From assembly GCF_003696365.1 (NCBI RefSeq), contig NZ_RFFM01000001.1:1751852-1815851 (forward strand): a stretch of DNA of 64,000 nucleotides. The letters run 5' to 3'. Origin of the DNA: Stutzerimonas zhaodongensis. Its GTDB lineage: Bacteria > Pseudomonadota > Gammaproteobacteria > Pseudomonadales > Pseudomonadaceae. Each line of letters opens with the position of its first letter. The stretch's first letter is position 1. Position numbers and translations under genes: made by a program. Below the pieces are notes generated by a model. The model was not told the origin of the DNA, made no database searches, and saw only the letters and a list, made by a program, of their open reading frames with translations. Below, piece after piece: positions 9,953 to 18,818 of this stretch.

Positions 9953-12335
9953 GCCAACCAAAACTCAGGAAGAGCTCGCCGCCCTGTTCACCCAGGATCT
10001 GGTCACTGGCGTCGGTCGCAGCGTCAAGCACGACAGTGCGCCCAAGCACGTCACCGGCGAGGCGGTCTATGTCGATGACCGCCTGGAATTTCCCAACCAG
10101 CTGCACGTGTATGCCCGCATGAGCGATCGTGCCCACGCCCGCATCGTCAGTATCGATACCAGCCCCTGCTACAACGTGCCAGGCGTCGCCATCGCCATTA
10201 CGTCGAAGGACGTACCTGGCCAGTTGGACATCGGTGCTGTCATGCCCGGTGATCCGCTACTGGCCGACGGCAAGGTCGAATACGTCGGCCAGCCGGTGAT
10301 CGCCGTCGCCGCAGACAGCCTGGAAACCGCGCGCAAGGCCGCCATGGCTGCGATCATCGAATACGAGGACCTGGAGCCTGTAATCGATGTGGTCGACGCG
10401 CTGCGCAAGAGGCATTTCGTGCTCGACAGTCATACCCACAAGCGCGGCGATTCGGCCGGCGCTCTGGCCACTGCGCCGCGCCGCCTGCAGGGCAGCCTGC
10501 ATATCGGCGGCCAGGAACACTTCTATCTGGAGACTCAGGTGTCGTCGGTAATGCCGACCGAGGACGGCGGCATGATCGTCTATACCTCGACGCAGAACCC
10601 CACCGAAGTGCAGAAGCTGGTCGCCGAAGTGCTTGGCGTCTCGATGAACAAGATCGTCATCGACATGCGCCGCATGGGCGGCGGGTTTGGCGGCAAGGAA
10701 ACCCAGGCCGCGGGCCCTGCGTGCATGTGCGCCGTGATCGCTCACCTGACCGGCCGCCCGACCAAAATGCGTCTGCCACGCATGGAAGACATGACTATGA
10801 CCGGCAAGCGTCACCCGTTCTATGTCGAGTACGACGTCGGTTTCGATGACGACGGCCTGCTACGCGGCATCGAGATCGACCTTGCCGGCAACTGCGGCTA
10901 CTCGCCGGACCTTTCCGGGTCTATCGTGGACCGCGCCATGTTCCACTCCGACAACGCCTACTATCTGGGCGACGCCACCATCAACGGCCATCGCTGCAAG
11001 ACTAACCTGGCGTCCAACACCGCCTACCGCGGCTTTGGCGGGCCGCAGGGCATGGTCGCCATCGAAGAAATCATGGACGCAGTGGCACGCGAGCTGGGCA
11101 AGGATCCGCTGGACGTGCGCAAGCGCAACTACTACGGCAAGACCGAGCGCAACGTCACGCCCTACTACCAGACCGTCGAGCACAACATGCTTGAGGAGAT
11201 GACGGCCGAGCTCGAAGCCAGCAGCGACTATGCGAAACGCCGCGAAGAGATCCGCGCGTTCAACGCCAAGAGCCCGATCCTGAAAAAGGGCCTGGCACTG
11301 ACGCCCGTGAAGTTCGGCATCAGCTTTACCGCCAGCTTTCTCAACCAGGGTGGCGCGCTGGTGCACGTCTACACCGATGGAAGCATCCACCTGAACCATG
11401 GCGGCACCGAGATGGGTCAGGGCTTGAACACCAAGGTGGCCCAAGTGGTGGCCGAGGTATTCCAGGTCGATATCGATCGCATTCAGATCACCGCGACCAA
11501 CACCGACAAGGTGCCGAACACCTCGCCTACAGCGGCGTCCAGCGGTACCGACCTCAACGGGAAAGCGGCGCAGAACGCAGCGCAGACCATCAAGCAGCGC
11601 CTGATCGAATTCGCCGCCCGGCACTTCAAGGTCACTGAGGAGGATGTTGAGTTCAGGAACGGCCAGGTGCGCATCCGCGACGAGTACGTGTCGTTCGACG
11701 AGCTGATCCAGCAGGCCTATTTCGGCCAGGTTTCACTGTCGTCTACCGGTTTCTACCGCACACCGAAGATCTACTACGACCGCAGCCTGGCGCGCGGCAG
11801 GCCGTTCTACTACTACGCCTACGGCGCGGCGTGCTCGGAAGTAATCGTCGACACCTTGACCGGTGAGTACAAGATGCTGCGCAGCGACATCCTGCATGAC
11901 GTCGGTGCCTCGCTGAACCCAGCCATCGACATCGGCCAAGTCGAGGGTGGCTTCGTTCAGGGCATGGGCTGGCTGACGATGGAAGAGCTGGTCTGGAACG
12001 ACAAGGGCAAGCTGATGACCAGTGGCCCGGCCAGCTACAAGATCCCGGCAGTGGCGGACATGCCACTGGATATGCGGGTGAAGTTGGTCGAGAACCGCAA
12101 GAACCCCGAGGACACCGTGTTCCATTCCAAGGCCGTCGGCGAGCCGCCGTTCATGCTCGGGATATCCGTCTGGTGCGCGATCAAAGACGCCGTGGCGAGC
12201 CTGGCGGATTACAAGGTTCAGCCGAAGATCGACGCGCCAGCGACGCCGGAGCGGGTGCTGTGGGGTGTGGAGCAGATGCATAGGTTGAAGCAGACCGCGA
12301 GCAGGTCTGCGGCAACGGAGACCACCCCGGCCTGA
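9945..12335 (+). CDS. xdhB: Xanthine dehydrogenase, molybdopterin subunit
   Basis: A 796-residue catalytic subunit carrying the molybdenum cofactor; with XdhA it converts hypoxanthine and xanthine to urate in the cytoplasm. The N-terminal part has the family block VGRSVKHDSAPKHVTGEA; MGGGFGGKE and YRGFGGPQGM line the cofactor pocket; the catalytic Glu lies in GEPPFMLG near the C-terminus. The ATG at 9945 overlaps the end of xdhA; the longer in-frame reading from 9846 is inside xdhA and not conserved. XdhC follows after a short gap holding a palindromic repeat. Confidence 0.95.
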   Translation: MHKPTKTQEELAALFTQDLVTGVGRSVKHDSAPKHVTGEAVYVDDRLEFPNQLHVYARMSDRAHARIVSIDTSPCYNVPGVAIAITSKDVPGQLDIGAVMPGDPLLADGKVEYVGQPVIAVAADSLETARKAAMAAIIEYEDLEPVIDVVDALRKRHFVLDSHTHKRGDSAGALATAPRRLQGSLHIGGQEHFYLETQVSSVMPTEDGGMIVYTSTQNPTEVQKLVAEVLGVSMNKIVIDMRRMGGGFGGKETQAAGPACMCAVIAHLTGRPTKMRLPRMEDMTMTGKRHPFYVEYDVGFDDDGLLRGIEIDLAGNCGYSPDLSGSIVDRAMFHSDNAYYLGDATINGHRCKTNLASNTAYRGFGGPQGMVAIEEIMDAVARELGKDPLDVRKRNYYGKTERNVTPYYQTVEHNMLEEMTAELEASSDYAKRREEIRAFNAKSPILKKGLALTPVKFGISFTASFLNQGGALVHVYTDGSIHLNHGGTEMGQGLNTKVAQVVAEVFQVDIDRIQITATNTDKVPNTSPTAASSGTDLNGKAAQNAAQTIKQRLIEFAARHFKVTEEDVEFRNGQVRIRDEYVSFDELIQQAYFGQVSLSSTGFYRTPKIYYDRSLARGRPFYYYAYGAACSEVIVDTLTGEYKMLRSDILHDVGASLNPAIDIGQVEGGFVQGMGWLTMEELVWNDKGKLMTSGPASYKIPAVADMPLDMRVKLVENRKNPEDTVFHSKAVGEPPFMLGISVWCAIKDAVASLADYKVQPKIDAPATPERVLWGVEQMHRLKQTASRSAATETTPA

Positions 12336-12340
12336 CCAAG

Positions 12341-12366
12341 GGTGGACAACCCTGTGATTGTCCACC
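12341..12366. repeat. Stem-loop after xdhB
   Basis: GGTGGACAA and TTGTCCACC form a perfect 9-bp stem with an 8-base loop right after the xdhB stop. There is no T run, so RNA stabilisation or a repetitive palindrome is more likely than termination. Confidence 0.55.
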
Positions 12367-12383
12367 ATCAACACAACTTGATC

Positions 12384-12434
12384 GTTCGGGTGGAAGACGC
12401 TTCGCGGCTTTTTCCACGGAGCGGCCGCCCGAAC
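12384..12434. repeat. REP-like palindrome between xdhB and xdhC
   Basis: Outer arms GTTCGGG/CCCGAAC enclose GGTGGAAGACGCTTCG and a matching TTTCCAC. The core shares GGTGGA(A/T)G(A/T)CGCTT with the element at 14950-15025, so both belong to one repeat family, of a kind common in P. stutzeri genomes. Confidence 0.6.
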
Positions 12435-12450
12435 TACTAGGGACACAGAC

Positions 12451-13299
12451 ATGAGCAACACGGCCTGGATCGAAGCACTCGCCGACCTGCAACACCAAGG
12501 CGAACCTTGCGTACTGGTGACTATCATCGAAGAGCGCGGCTCAACGCCGCGCAATGCCGGCTCGAAGATGGTTGTCAGTCGTGAGCGCCTGTACGACACC
12601 ATCGGCGGCGGCCACCTGGAATACAAGGCCCAGCAGATCGCCCGTGAAATGCTGGAAAAGCGCAGCCGCGATACCCGCCTGGAGCGTTTTTCCCTTGGCG
12701 CGAGTCTCGGCCAGTGTTGCGGTGGCGCCACTGTGTTGCTGTTCGAACCCATGGGTCAACCGCAGGCGCATATTGCGGTTTTCGGTGCCGGTCACGTTGG
12801 CCGCGCCCTGGTGCCATTGCTAGCTAGCCTGCCGTGCAGGGTTCGTTGGATCGATTCTCGCGATAACGAATTCCCGGCACAGCTCCCCGCCGGGGTGGAG
12901 AAGGTAGTCAGCGACGACGTGGTCGACGAAGTAGAAAGCATGCCTGCCGGCAGTTACTTCATCGTCATGACCCACAACCATCAGCTTGATCTGGAGCTGA
13001 CCGCCGCGATCCTTTCGCGCAACGATTTCACCTATTACGGACTGATTGGCTCGAAGAGCAAACGCGCCAAGTTCGAGCACCGTCTACGCGACCGCGGCTT
13101 CCTGCCGGAAACGGTACAGCGCATGCGCTGCCCGATGGGCATTGCCGAAGTGAAGGGCAAACTGCCTATCGAGATTGCAGTGTCCATTGCCGGGGAAGTG
13201 ATTGCCACATACAACGCCAACTTCGGCGAGCAAGCCAGTGATGGCGAAAAACCGGTGCCCATGCTGGTTCCGGCATCAAGGCGTTCGCGTATTGGCTGA
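12451..13299 (+). CDS. xdhC: Xanthine dehydrogenase accessory protein XdhC
   Basis: A 282-residue cytoplasmic factor that, in this family, binds molybdenum cofactor, promotes its sulfuration and inserts it into XdhB. The N-terminal XdhC/CoxI domain shows LVTIIEERGSTPRNAGSKM and TIGGGHLEYKA. The conserved CCGG motif (GQCCGGATVLLFE) is near residue 90, and the C-terminal Rossmann-like domain shows VFGAGHVGRAL. It lies 115 bases after xdhB, with AGGGACACAGAC before the ATG. Confidence 0.93.
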   Translation: MSNTAWIEALADLQHQGEPCVLVTIIEERGSTPRNAGSKMVVSRERLYDTIGGGHLEYKAQQIAREMLEKRSRDTRLERFSLGASLGQCCGGATVLLFEPMGQPQAHIAVFGAGHVGRALVPLLASLPCRVRWIDSRDNEFPAQLPAGVEKVVSDDVVDEVESMPAGSYFIVMTHNHQLDLELTAAILSRNDFTYYGLIGSKSKRAKFEHRLRDRGFLPETVQRMRCPMGIAEVKGKLPIEIAVSIAGEVIATYNANFGEQASDGEKPVPMLVPASRRSRIG

Positions 13300-13340
13300 T
13301 GTCGCAAGACATCACAGCTTGCAGCGAAAGCACGCGTTTT

Positions 13341-13395
13341 CCTACGAATGAGCTTTACGAGACAGGGTCGCCAGCAAGCTGGCTCCTACCGAGAA
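13341..13395 (+). repeat. REP-like repeat, copy 1
   Basis: A unit of about 55 bases centred on GCCAGCAAGCTGGC, an inverted repeat with a 2-base centre, flanked by a TACGAGACA-like left part and CTCCTACC right part. It recurs in diverged form at 13457-13511 in the same orientation. The 281-base gap before guaD holds these two units and no gene. Confidence 0.6.
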
Positions 13396-13456
13396 CCGGA
13401 AGCCTCTGGAATGAATCCGGGCCAATAGCACAGCTCGTAGCGTAGACGCGCGATTG

Positions 13457-13511
13457 CCTATGAACAGGCTCCACGAGACAAGGAGCGCCAGCAGGTTGGC
13501 TCCGACGAATA
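13457..13511 (+). repeat. REP-like repeat, copy 2
   Basis: Diverged direct copy of the unit at 13341-13395, 116 bases downstream, centred on GCCAGCAGGTTGGC. Matching blocks are CCTA.GAA, CACGAGACA, GCGCCAGCA and TGGCTCC. Confidence 0.55.
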
Positions 13512-13580
13512 TCACCGAGCCGCTGGAATCACTTGTTGTTCCCGGGCCGATACATTTACACCAGGATTTTGAGAACCACC

Positions 13581-14888
13581 ATGTCCCAAGCCAAAGCCTA
13601 CCGTGCCGCCCTGCTCCACTGCCTCGCCGACCCGCGGGACGTGGGCATCGAGCAATCCCATGAATATTTCGAGGACGGCCTTCTGGTCGTCGAGGATGGC
13701 AAGGTCGCGCGGATCGGCCACGCCTCCGAGCTGCTGCCGACCCTGGCAGCCGGCACAGAGATTGTCGAATACCCGGACGCGCTGATTACCCCTGGATTCA
13801 TCGACACTCATATCCACTACCCACAGGTCGGCGTGATCGGCTCCTACGGCGCGCAGCTGCTGGACTGGCTGGAAACCTACACCTTCCCCAACGAGGGCCG
13901 CTTCAGCGACATGGCACATGCTCGCGAGCAGGCCGACCTGTTCCTCGGCGAGCTGCTACGCAATGGCACCACCACCGCACTGGTATTCGGCACGGTGCAC
14001 AAGCAATCGGTAGACGCCTTCTTCGAAGCGGCGGAAAAGCTCAACCTGCGGATGATCGCCGGCAAGGTGCTGATGGATCGCAACGCGCCGGACTTTCTCA
14101 CCGACACCGCCGAATCCGGCTATGCCGACAGCAAGGAACTGATCGAGCGCTGGCACGGCAAGGGCCGTCTGCATTACGCCGTGACCCCACGCTTCGCCCC
14201 GACCAGCACGCCGGAGCAACTCACCCTGGCCGGCAAGCTCTTCGCCGAATTCCCCGGCCTGTACATGCACACCCATATCTCCGAAAACAAGCAGGAGGTC
14301 GAGTGGGTCAAGGCGCTGTTCCCTGAGCGCAAAGGCTATCTGGATGTCTACGATCACCACGGCCTGATCGGCGCGCGCTCGGTGTTCGCCCACGGCGTGC
14401 ACCTTTGCGATGACGAGTGCAAGCGCCTCGGCGAGACCGGTTCGGCCGTTGCCTTCTGCCCCACCTCCAACCTGTTCCTCGGAAGCGGTCTGTTCGACCT
14501 GGCCAAGGTGGAAGGCTATGGCGTGCGCGTCGGTCTGGGTACGGACGTGGGCGGCGGCACCAGCTTCTCGCAGCTTGCCAGCCTCAACGAGGCGTACAAG
14601 GTGTTGCAGCTGCAGGGCCAGAAGCTCGATGCGTTCAAAGCGCTGTATCTGGCCACCCTGGGCGGTGCACGGGCGCTCTATCTGGACGACAAGATCGGCA
14701 ACCTGCAGCCCGGCAAGGACGCCGACTTCGTGGTGCTCGACTACAAGGCGACGCCGCTGATCAGCTATCGCCTGAGCCAGGCGACGACCCTGCAGGAAAA
14801 GCTCTTCGCCCTGATGATCCTCGGCGACGACCGCGCGGTGAAGGAGACCTACGCCGCCGGCGTTTCAGTTCACCGCAAGGCTTGCTGA
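13581..14888 (+). CDS. guaD: Guanine deaminase
   Basis: A 435-residue zinc amidohydrolase that deaminates guanine to xanthine, feeding XdhAB. It has the metal motif GFIDTHIHYPQ (His77, His79), the HTHISENKQEVEW block carrying a further metal His, HGVHLCDDE, and GLGTDVGGGTSFS with the metal Asp. The ATG at 13581 fits the family N-terminus; a longer reading from 13533 is not conserved. It follows xdhC in the same direction, separated by two REP-like repeats, so it may have its own promoter. Confidence 0.93.
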   Translation: MSQAKAYRAALLHCLADPRDVGIEQSHEYFEDGLLVVEDGKVARIGHASELLPTLAAGTEIVEYPDALITPGFIDTHIHYPQVGVIGSYGAQLLDWLETYTFPNEGRFSDMAHAREQADLFLGELLRNGTTTALVFGTVHKQSVDAFFEAAEKLNLRMIAGKVLMDRNAPDFLTDTAESGYADSKELIERWHGKGRLHYAVTPRFAPTSTPEQLTLAGKLFAEFPGLYMHTHISENKQEVEWVKALFPERKGYLDVYDHHGLIGARSVFAHGVHLCDDECKRLGETGSAVAFCPTSNLFLGSGLFDLAKVEGYGVRVGLGTDVGGGTSFSQLASLNEAYKVLQLQGQKLDAFKALYLATLGGARALYLDDKIGNLQPGKDADFVVLDYKATPLISYRLSQATTLQEKLFALMILGDDRAVKETYAAGVSVHRKAC

Positions 14889-14949
14889 CCAGCCGATCAC
14901 GAACGTGAGCATCAACTGTCGTTTCCATGCTTGATAAGCGCATGGATCG

Positions 14950-15025
14950 GTGAAGCGCGATCCACCCTACGGGCCGGAACCACAACCGTCGTTCGTAGGG
15001 TGGATGTCGCTTTTACATCCACCGC
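14950..15025. repeat. REP pair (BIME-like) after guaD
   Basis: Two inverted units: GATCCACCCTACG at about 14959-14971 and its partner CGTAGGGTGGATGTCGC at 14994-15010, followed by a TACATCCACC arm. This is the GTAGGGTGGAT palindrome family frequent in P. stutzeri. It occupies most of the 186-base gap between the convergent guaD and zinc transporter genes. Confidence 0.7.
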
Positions 15026-15074
15026 CGGATCGCACGGAGCTTGGTGAGCAGCGATCAATGACTCGCGCTCGACT

Positions 15075-15947
15075 TTACGGCTTGAGCGCGGCCATCAGCG
15101 TTTCCAGGTTGTGCTCGAACATGCCGAGATAGGTACTGGCCGGCCCTTCGCTGGCCAGCGCATCCGAATACAACGTGCCGCCGACCTTGGCGCCGGCCTC
15201 GTCGGCTATTTGCTGGATCAGTCGCGGGTCGCGAATGTTCTCGACGAAAACCGCCCGTACCCCTTCGCTGCGTATCTGCCGAATCAAGGCCGCGACTTCA
15301 GCCGCAGAAGGTTCGTCATGGGTGGATAGCCCTTGCGGTGCGATGAAGCTCAGCTGCCAGGCCTGCCCCAGATAACCAAATGCATCATGGCTGGTGACAA
15401 CCTTGCGCTGGCTTGCGGGCAAACCAGCAATCTGGGCGTCCGCTTTTTTCAGCAGCGCATGCAGACGGGTCAGGTAAGCGTCGCGGCGCTGGTTGTAAGC
15501 ATCGACATTGGCCGGGTCCAGTTCGCTGAGTGCCTTGGCAATGTTGCGCACGTAGATCTCGGCATTGGTCAGGCTCTGCCAGGCGTGCGGATCGGGTACT
15601 CGCTCACCGTCCTCATCCAGCATCAACGGAACCACACCCGCACTGGCATTGATGCGCTTGCCCTTGGGCTCGCTGCTGGCAAGTACGCGCTCCAGCCAAG
15701 GCTCGAAACCCAATCCGTTGGCGATGATCAGGTCGGCACGCAGCAGCGCCTTGGCATCGTCCGGGCTGGGCTCGTAGAGGTGAGCGTCGGCGTCAGCACC
15801 GACCAGATTGGTGAGCTCGATACGATCACCACCGACCTCGCGGGTCAGGTCCGCCAGGATGCTGAAGCTCGTCACCACGTTGAGCTTGTCAGCCGCATGC
15901 AGTGAGAGCGGGAGCCATAAAGCGAGCGCGAAAAGCAGGTAACGCAT
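15075..15947 (-). CDS. Zinc ABC transporter substrate-binding protein
   Basis: A 290-residue periplasmic metal-binding protein of the ZnuA/TroA cluster. The signal peptide is YLLFALALWLPLSLHA. Likely metal ligands are His56, His121 (PDPHAWQ), His187 (TSHDAFGYLG) and Asp262 (LYSDAL). It lacks the His-rich loop of classical ZnuA, so it is closer to AztC/PsaA-like proteins. The ATG at 15947 has GAGGTG six bases upstream; an in-frame GTG three codons earlier is less well placed. It is the last gene of a three-gene minus-strand operon. Zinc rather than manganese is inferred from the Zur-like box at the operon head. Confidence 0.85.
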   Translation of the reverse strand: MRYLLFALALWLPLSLHAADKLNVVTSFSILADLTREVGGDRIELTNLVGADADAHLYEPSPDDAKALLRADLIIANGLGFEPWLERVLASSEPKGKRINASAGVVPLMLDEDGERVPDPHAWQSLTNAEIYVRNIAKALSELDPANVDAYNQRRDAYLTRLHALLKKADAQIAGLPASQRKVVTSHDAFGYLGQAWQLSFIAPQGLSTHDEPSAAEVAALIRQIRSEGVRAVFVENIRDPRLIQQIADEAGAKVGGTLYSDALASEGPASTYLGMFEHNLETLMAALKP

Positions 15948-15957
15948 GATCAACACC

Positions 15958-16821
15958 TCAAACGGTCATTGGAAAAGACGTCGAGCGCAACAGGCCGTGA
16001 ACCGGGCCGGCTACCAACGAGAAAAGATAGAAAGCGCCAGCCAAAAGCACGATGCACGGCCCGCTGGGCAAACTTGCGTAGAAGGAAAGCAGCAACCCCA
16101 GCCATACACACACCGCGCCGATCAGCGCAGCGAGCGGTAGCAGGACCGGCAATCGACGACTCCAGAAGCGAGCTGCGGCAGCGGGCAGCATCATCAGCCC
16201 CACCACCATCAGCGCGCCGATGGCCTGAAAGCCGATCACCAGATTGAGTACCACCAGCGTCAGAAACGCGGCGTGCGCCAACGGACCGAAACGGCTGATA
16301 CTTCGCAGAAAAAGCGGATCTAGACTGTCGAGCGCCAAGGCGCGAAAGATCACCAGAAGCACTAACAAGCTGAACCCTGCAGTACCGAGCATGCCGTACA
16401 GCGTGGTCGTATCGACAGCCAGCGCCGAGCCGAACAACAGGTGCAACAGATCCAGCTTTCGCCCGGCCAGCCCGAGTAGCAGTACGCCGCTGGCCAGAGA
16501 TATGGGATACAGCGCGGCCAGGCTGGCGTCCTCGCGTAGCCCGGTGCGTCGGGTGACCCACGCCGCCGCGCCAGCCATGCCGAGTCCAGCCACCAGACCG
16601 CCAGCAGTCAGCGCTGGCAGGCTCAGGCCGAACAGCCAGAATGCCAGCGCTGCACCAGGCAGGATGCCGTGGGCGATGGCATCCCCCATCAGGCTCATTC
16701 GACGCAGAATCAGAAAGACGCCCAACGGCCCGGCGCTGCAAGCCAGCGCAACACTGCCGAACAGCGCCCGGCGCATGAATGCAAATTCGATGAAAGGCGC
16801 CCAGAGAATATCCGGTGTCAC
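15958..16821 (-). CDS. Zinc ABC transporter permease
   Basis: A 287-residue ABC-3 family permease (ZnuB/TroC-like) with about eight membrane segments. The family blocks LILRRMSLMGDAIAHGILPGAALAF and QAIGALMVVGLMMLPAAAARFW are present. The start is a GTG overlapping the TGA of the ATPase gene (GTGA), with the next gene ten bases downstream, so the three genes are co-translated. It would form the membrane channel of the zinc importer. Confidence 0.88.
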   Translation of the reverse strand: MTPDILWAPFIEFAFMRRALFGSVALACSAGPLGVFLILRRMSLMGDAIAHGILPGAALAFWLFGLSLPALTAGGLVAGLGMAGAAAWVTRRTGLREDASLAALYPISLASGVLLLGLAGRKLDLLHLLFGSALAVDTTTLYGMLGTAGFSLLVLLVIFRALALDSLDPLFLRSISRFGPLAHAAFLTLVVLNLVIGFQAIGALMVVGLMMLPAAAARFWSRRLPVLLPLAALIGAVCVWLGLLLSFYASLPSGPCIVLLAGAFYLFSLVAGPVHGLLRSTSFPMTV

Positions 16822-17489
16822 GCGACCTGCCCGAGCCCTTGGCGCTCGGCTGCGAACTGCCGGATCGGCGCCCTGATGCAGCCGCTGCGAGCGATCAACA
16901 ACCCGTCACAGTTGTGTTGGCTCAACCCGGCGAGGTTATGGCTGACCAGTACCAGCGTCCTTCCTTCGCGCTGCCAACGCTCGATGTGTTGCCAAAGCAG
17001 ATCCAGGCCAACATCGTCCAGCGCCGCCTCGGGCTCGTCGAGCAACAGCACCTTGGCATCGGTCAGGCTCAGCCTTGCCAGTAATGCGCGCTGCAGCTCG
17101 CCGCCGGACAGTGCATGCAGCCCCTGGGTTTGCAGTTCGAGCAGCCCCCAGTCCTTCAGGGTCTGTCGCATCCGCGCCTGCCGCTCGCTACGCCCGAGCC
17201 GGCTGCGCCAGAACCCCGCAGCGACCAATTCCGCCAGGCGAATGGGGAACTGCCGATCCACATGTTGCTGTTGCGGTAGATAAGCCACCCCGCCCATGCG
17301 CGGTACGCCCACATCGACCCGCCCAGCCAGCGGACGATCCAACCCGGCCAACACCTTGAGCAGGCTGCTCTTGCCCGAGCCATTGCTGCCGATCACAGCG
17401 GTCAGGCTGCCAACCGTCAGCCGCAGGTCCAGCCGTGGTGTAAGGGCGCGCCCGCCAGCACCCCATTGCAAACCATGGCATTCGATCAT
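16818..17489 (-). CDS. Zinc ABC transporter ATPase
   Basis: A 223-residue ATPase of the ZnuC/AztA type. Walker A is GSNGSGKSSLLK, the signature is ALSGGELQRALLAR, Walker B is VLLLDEPEAALD, and the switch His lies in LVLVSHNLAG. The frame is open to an ATG at 17603, but that codon lies inside the Zur-like operator. The start at 17489 (MIECHGLQW) has GAGGTG five bases upstream and fits the family N-terminus. It is the first gene of the operon. Confidence 0.88.
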   Translation of the reverse strand: MIECHGLQWGAGGRALTPRLDLRLTVGSLTAVIGSNGSGKSSLLKVLAGLDRPLAGRVDVGVPRMGGVAYLPQQQHVDRQFPIRLAELVAAGFWRSRLGRSERQARMRQTLKDWGLLELQTQGLHALSGGELQRALLARLSLTDAKVLLLDEPEAALDDVGLDLLWQHIERWQREGRTLVLVSHNLAGLSQHNCDGLLIARSGCIRAPIRQFAAERQGLGQVA

Positions 17490-17583
17490 TGTCACCTCGG
17501 TAGTGAGTCGTAGTTGGCCGAGCCACTCCCGAGGCGTCACCCGCAAAGGCACGTCAGGGGGCACAGGAGCCATACAGCTTATG

Positions 17584-17606
17584 CAATAGTTATAACATAA
17601 CATTAG
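17584..17606 (-). promoter_or_regulatory. Zur-box-like operator
   Basis: On the minus strand the sequence ATGTTATGTTATAAC with flanks agrees at about 16 of 22 defined positions with the gamma-proteobacterial Zur consensus GAAATGTTATANTATAACATTTC (consensus from memory). It lies about 95 bases upstream of the ATPase start and supports zinc-starvation induction of the three-gene transporter. Confidence 0.75.
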
Positions 17607-17801
17607 ACATATCGACCAAGGCGCCGCAACCGAGTCGAAGGATTCAGGGCAAACTGGAAAAGGTACGATCGAGGTACACAGGCCCGGCCTTCAAGCGATA
17701 GGCTCGAAGGCTATCTACCGGCCGAGGTCGATCATCAGCAATGTCCCGACCTGGCCCTTTCGACGCTGACACTGAACGCGCCAGCGGCGCTGGAACGCCA
17801 C

Positions 17802-18557
17802 CTAGCGAGCCGTGCGGGGTTTTTTCCTGGCCAAGGCGAGATGCGAGAAGACGGCGTGCAAATCATCCGACGCACTGTCTTCATCGAGGTTGAGCTTGCT
17901 GTCGATGTGATCCATGTGATGCATCATCAGACTCACTGCCTTTTCGCTGTCGCGGGCAGCGATGGCATCGATCAGCTGGTTGTGCTCGTCGTAGGAGCAA
18001 TGGGAGCGATTCCCCGTCTCGTACTGAGCGATGATCAGCGAGGTCTGGGACACCAGACTGCGCTGGAAGCTTACAAGCGGCGCGTTCTTCGCCGCCTCGG
18101 CCAGTTTCAGGTGGAACTCGCCAGACAGACGGATACCGGCGCCTCGATCGCCGCGCGCGAAGCAGTCCTGCTCGTCTTTGACCATCTGCCGAAGCTCAGC
18201 CAGCTGTTCCGCTTCAGCGTGCTGTACAGCCAGTTCGGTGATGGCGCGCTCGACCATACGCCGTGCAAAAAAGATCTGCCGAGCCTCGTCGACGCTGGGG
18301 CTGGCTACAACCGCACCTCGGTTGGGACGCAGCAGCACCACACCCTCATGCCCGAGACGGGATAACGCACGCCGGATGATGGTGCGACTCACCCCGAAAA
18401 TCTCGCCAAGGGCCTCTTCGCTGAGTTTGGTACCCGGCGCCAAACGCTGTTCGAGAATTGCGTCGAAGATGTGTGCGTAAACGATGTCGTCCTGGGTCCC
18501 TGTACGGACCTTGCCGGTTTTGGTCGGCTTTTTCAGAGGCTGCAACTGTTCGTTCAT
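17802..18557 (-). CDS. GntR-family regulator with FCD domain
   Basis: A 251-residue regulator. The N-terminal winged helix (about 25-90) has LAPGTKLSEEALGEIFGVSRTIIRRAL and HEGVVLLRPNRGAVVA; the C-terminal helical FCD ligand domain (about 95-230) carries GEFHLKLAEAAKN and HMDHID, whose histidines likely hold a metal. It is divergent from a nucleobase permease and sits between guaD and the urate genes, as the GntR gene does in P. aeruginosa (PA1520 neighbourhood, from memory). FadR-type regulators bind TNGTNNNACNA palindromes, and seven such sites occur in this cluster, one 100 bases before its own start. A purine-derived inducer is inferred, not shown. Confidence 0.85.
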   Translation of the reverse strand: MNEQLQPLKKPTKTGKVRTGTQDDIVYAHIFDAILEQRLAPGTKLSEEALGEIFGVSRTIIRRALSRLGHEGVVLLRPNRGAVVASPSVDEARQIFFARRMVERAITELAVQHAEAEQLAELRQMVKDEQDCFARGDRGAGIRLSGEFHLKLAEAAKNAPLVSFQRSLVSQTSLIIAQYETGNRSHCSYDEHNQLIDAIAARDSEKAVSLMMHHMDHIDSKLNLDEDSASDDLHAVFSHLALARKKPRTAR

Positions 18558-18656
18558 GGTGACTCGCGTCGGAATTGTCGGCAGGGCGAACTTTACTGCC
18601 TTTCAATACGCCGCTGGCAGTAGCGAGCGCCAAAACGGCGAAATAAATACGCTTTT

Positions 18657-18668
18657 ATTGTGCACAAT
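18657..18668. promoter_or_regulatory. GntR-type operator before gntR
   Basis: Perfect 12-bp palindrome ATTGTGCACAAT, 100 bases upstream of the gntR start. The identical sequence recurs at 29851-29862 before the third nucleobase permease. Confidence 0.6.
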
Positions 18669-18783
18669 CAAGATTCTGCATCTTCTCTTTTCACTACCGA
18701 ATGAGCCGGTCTGGGGAGCAAGAAATGGGTAAAACCCAATAGGGATGACCTGTAGAAAGCGGATCTGCAAATGAAGTTGCATT

Positions 18784-18797
18784 TTTTGTATACAAAA
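18784..18797. promoter_or_regulatory. GntR-type operator before permease 1
   Basis: Perfect 14-bp palindrome TTTTGTATACAAAA in the gntR-permease divergent region. It shares the TTGT-AT-ACAA core with sites at 21928 and 34650. Confidence 0.65.
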
Positions 18798-18818
18798 GCA
18801 TAATCGCGACAAGCCTTC

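Noticed and set aside
10860-11624. 254-residue minus-strand frame within xdhB
   Set aside because: Shadow of xdhB; His/Val-rich composition typical of antisense reading of GC-rich genes.
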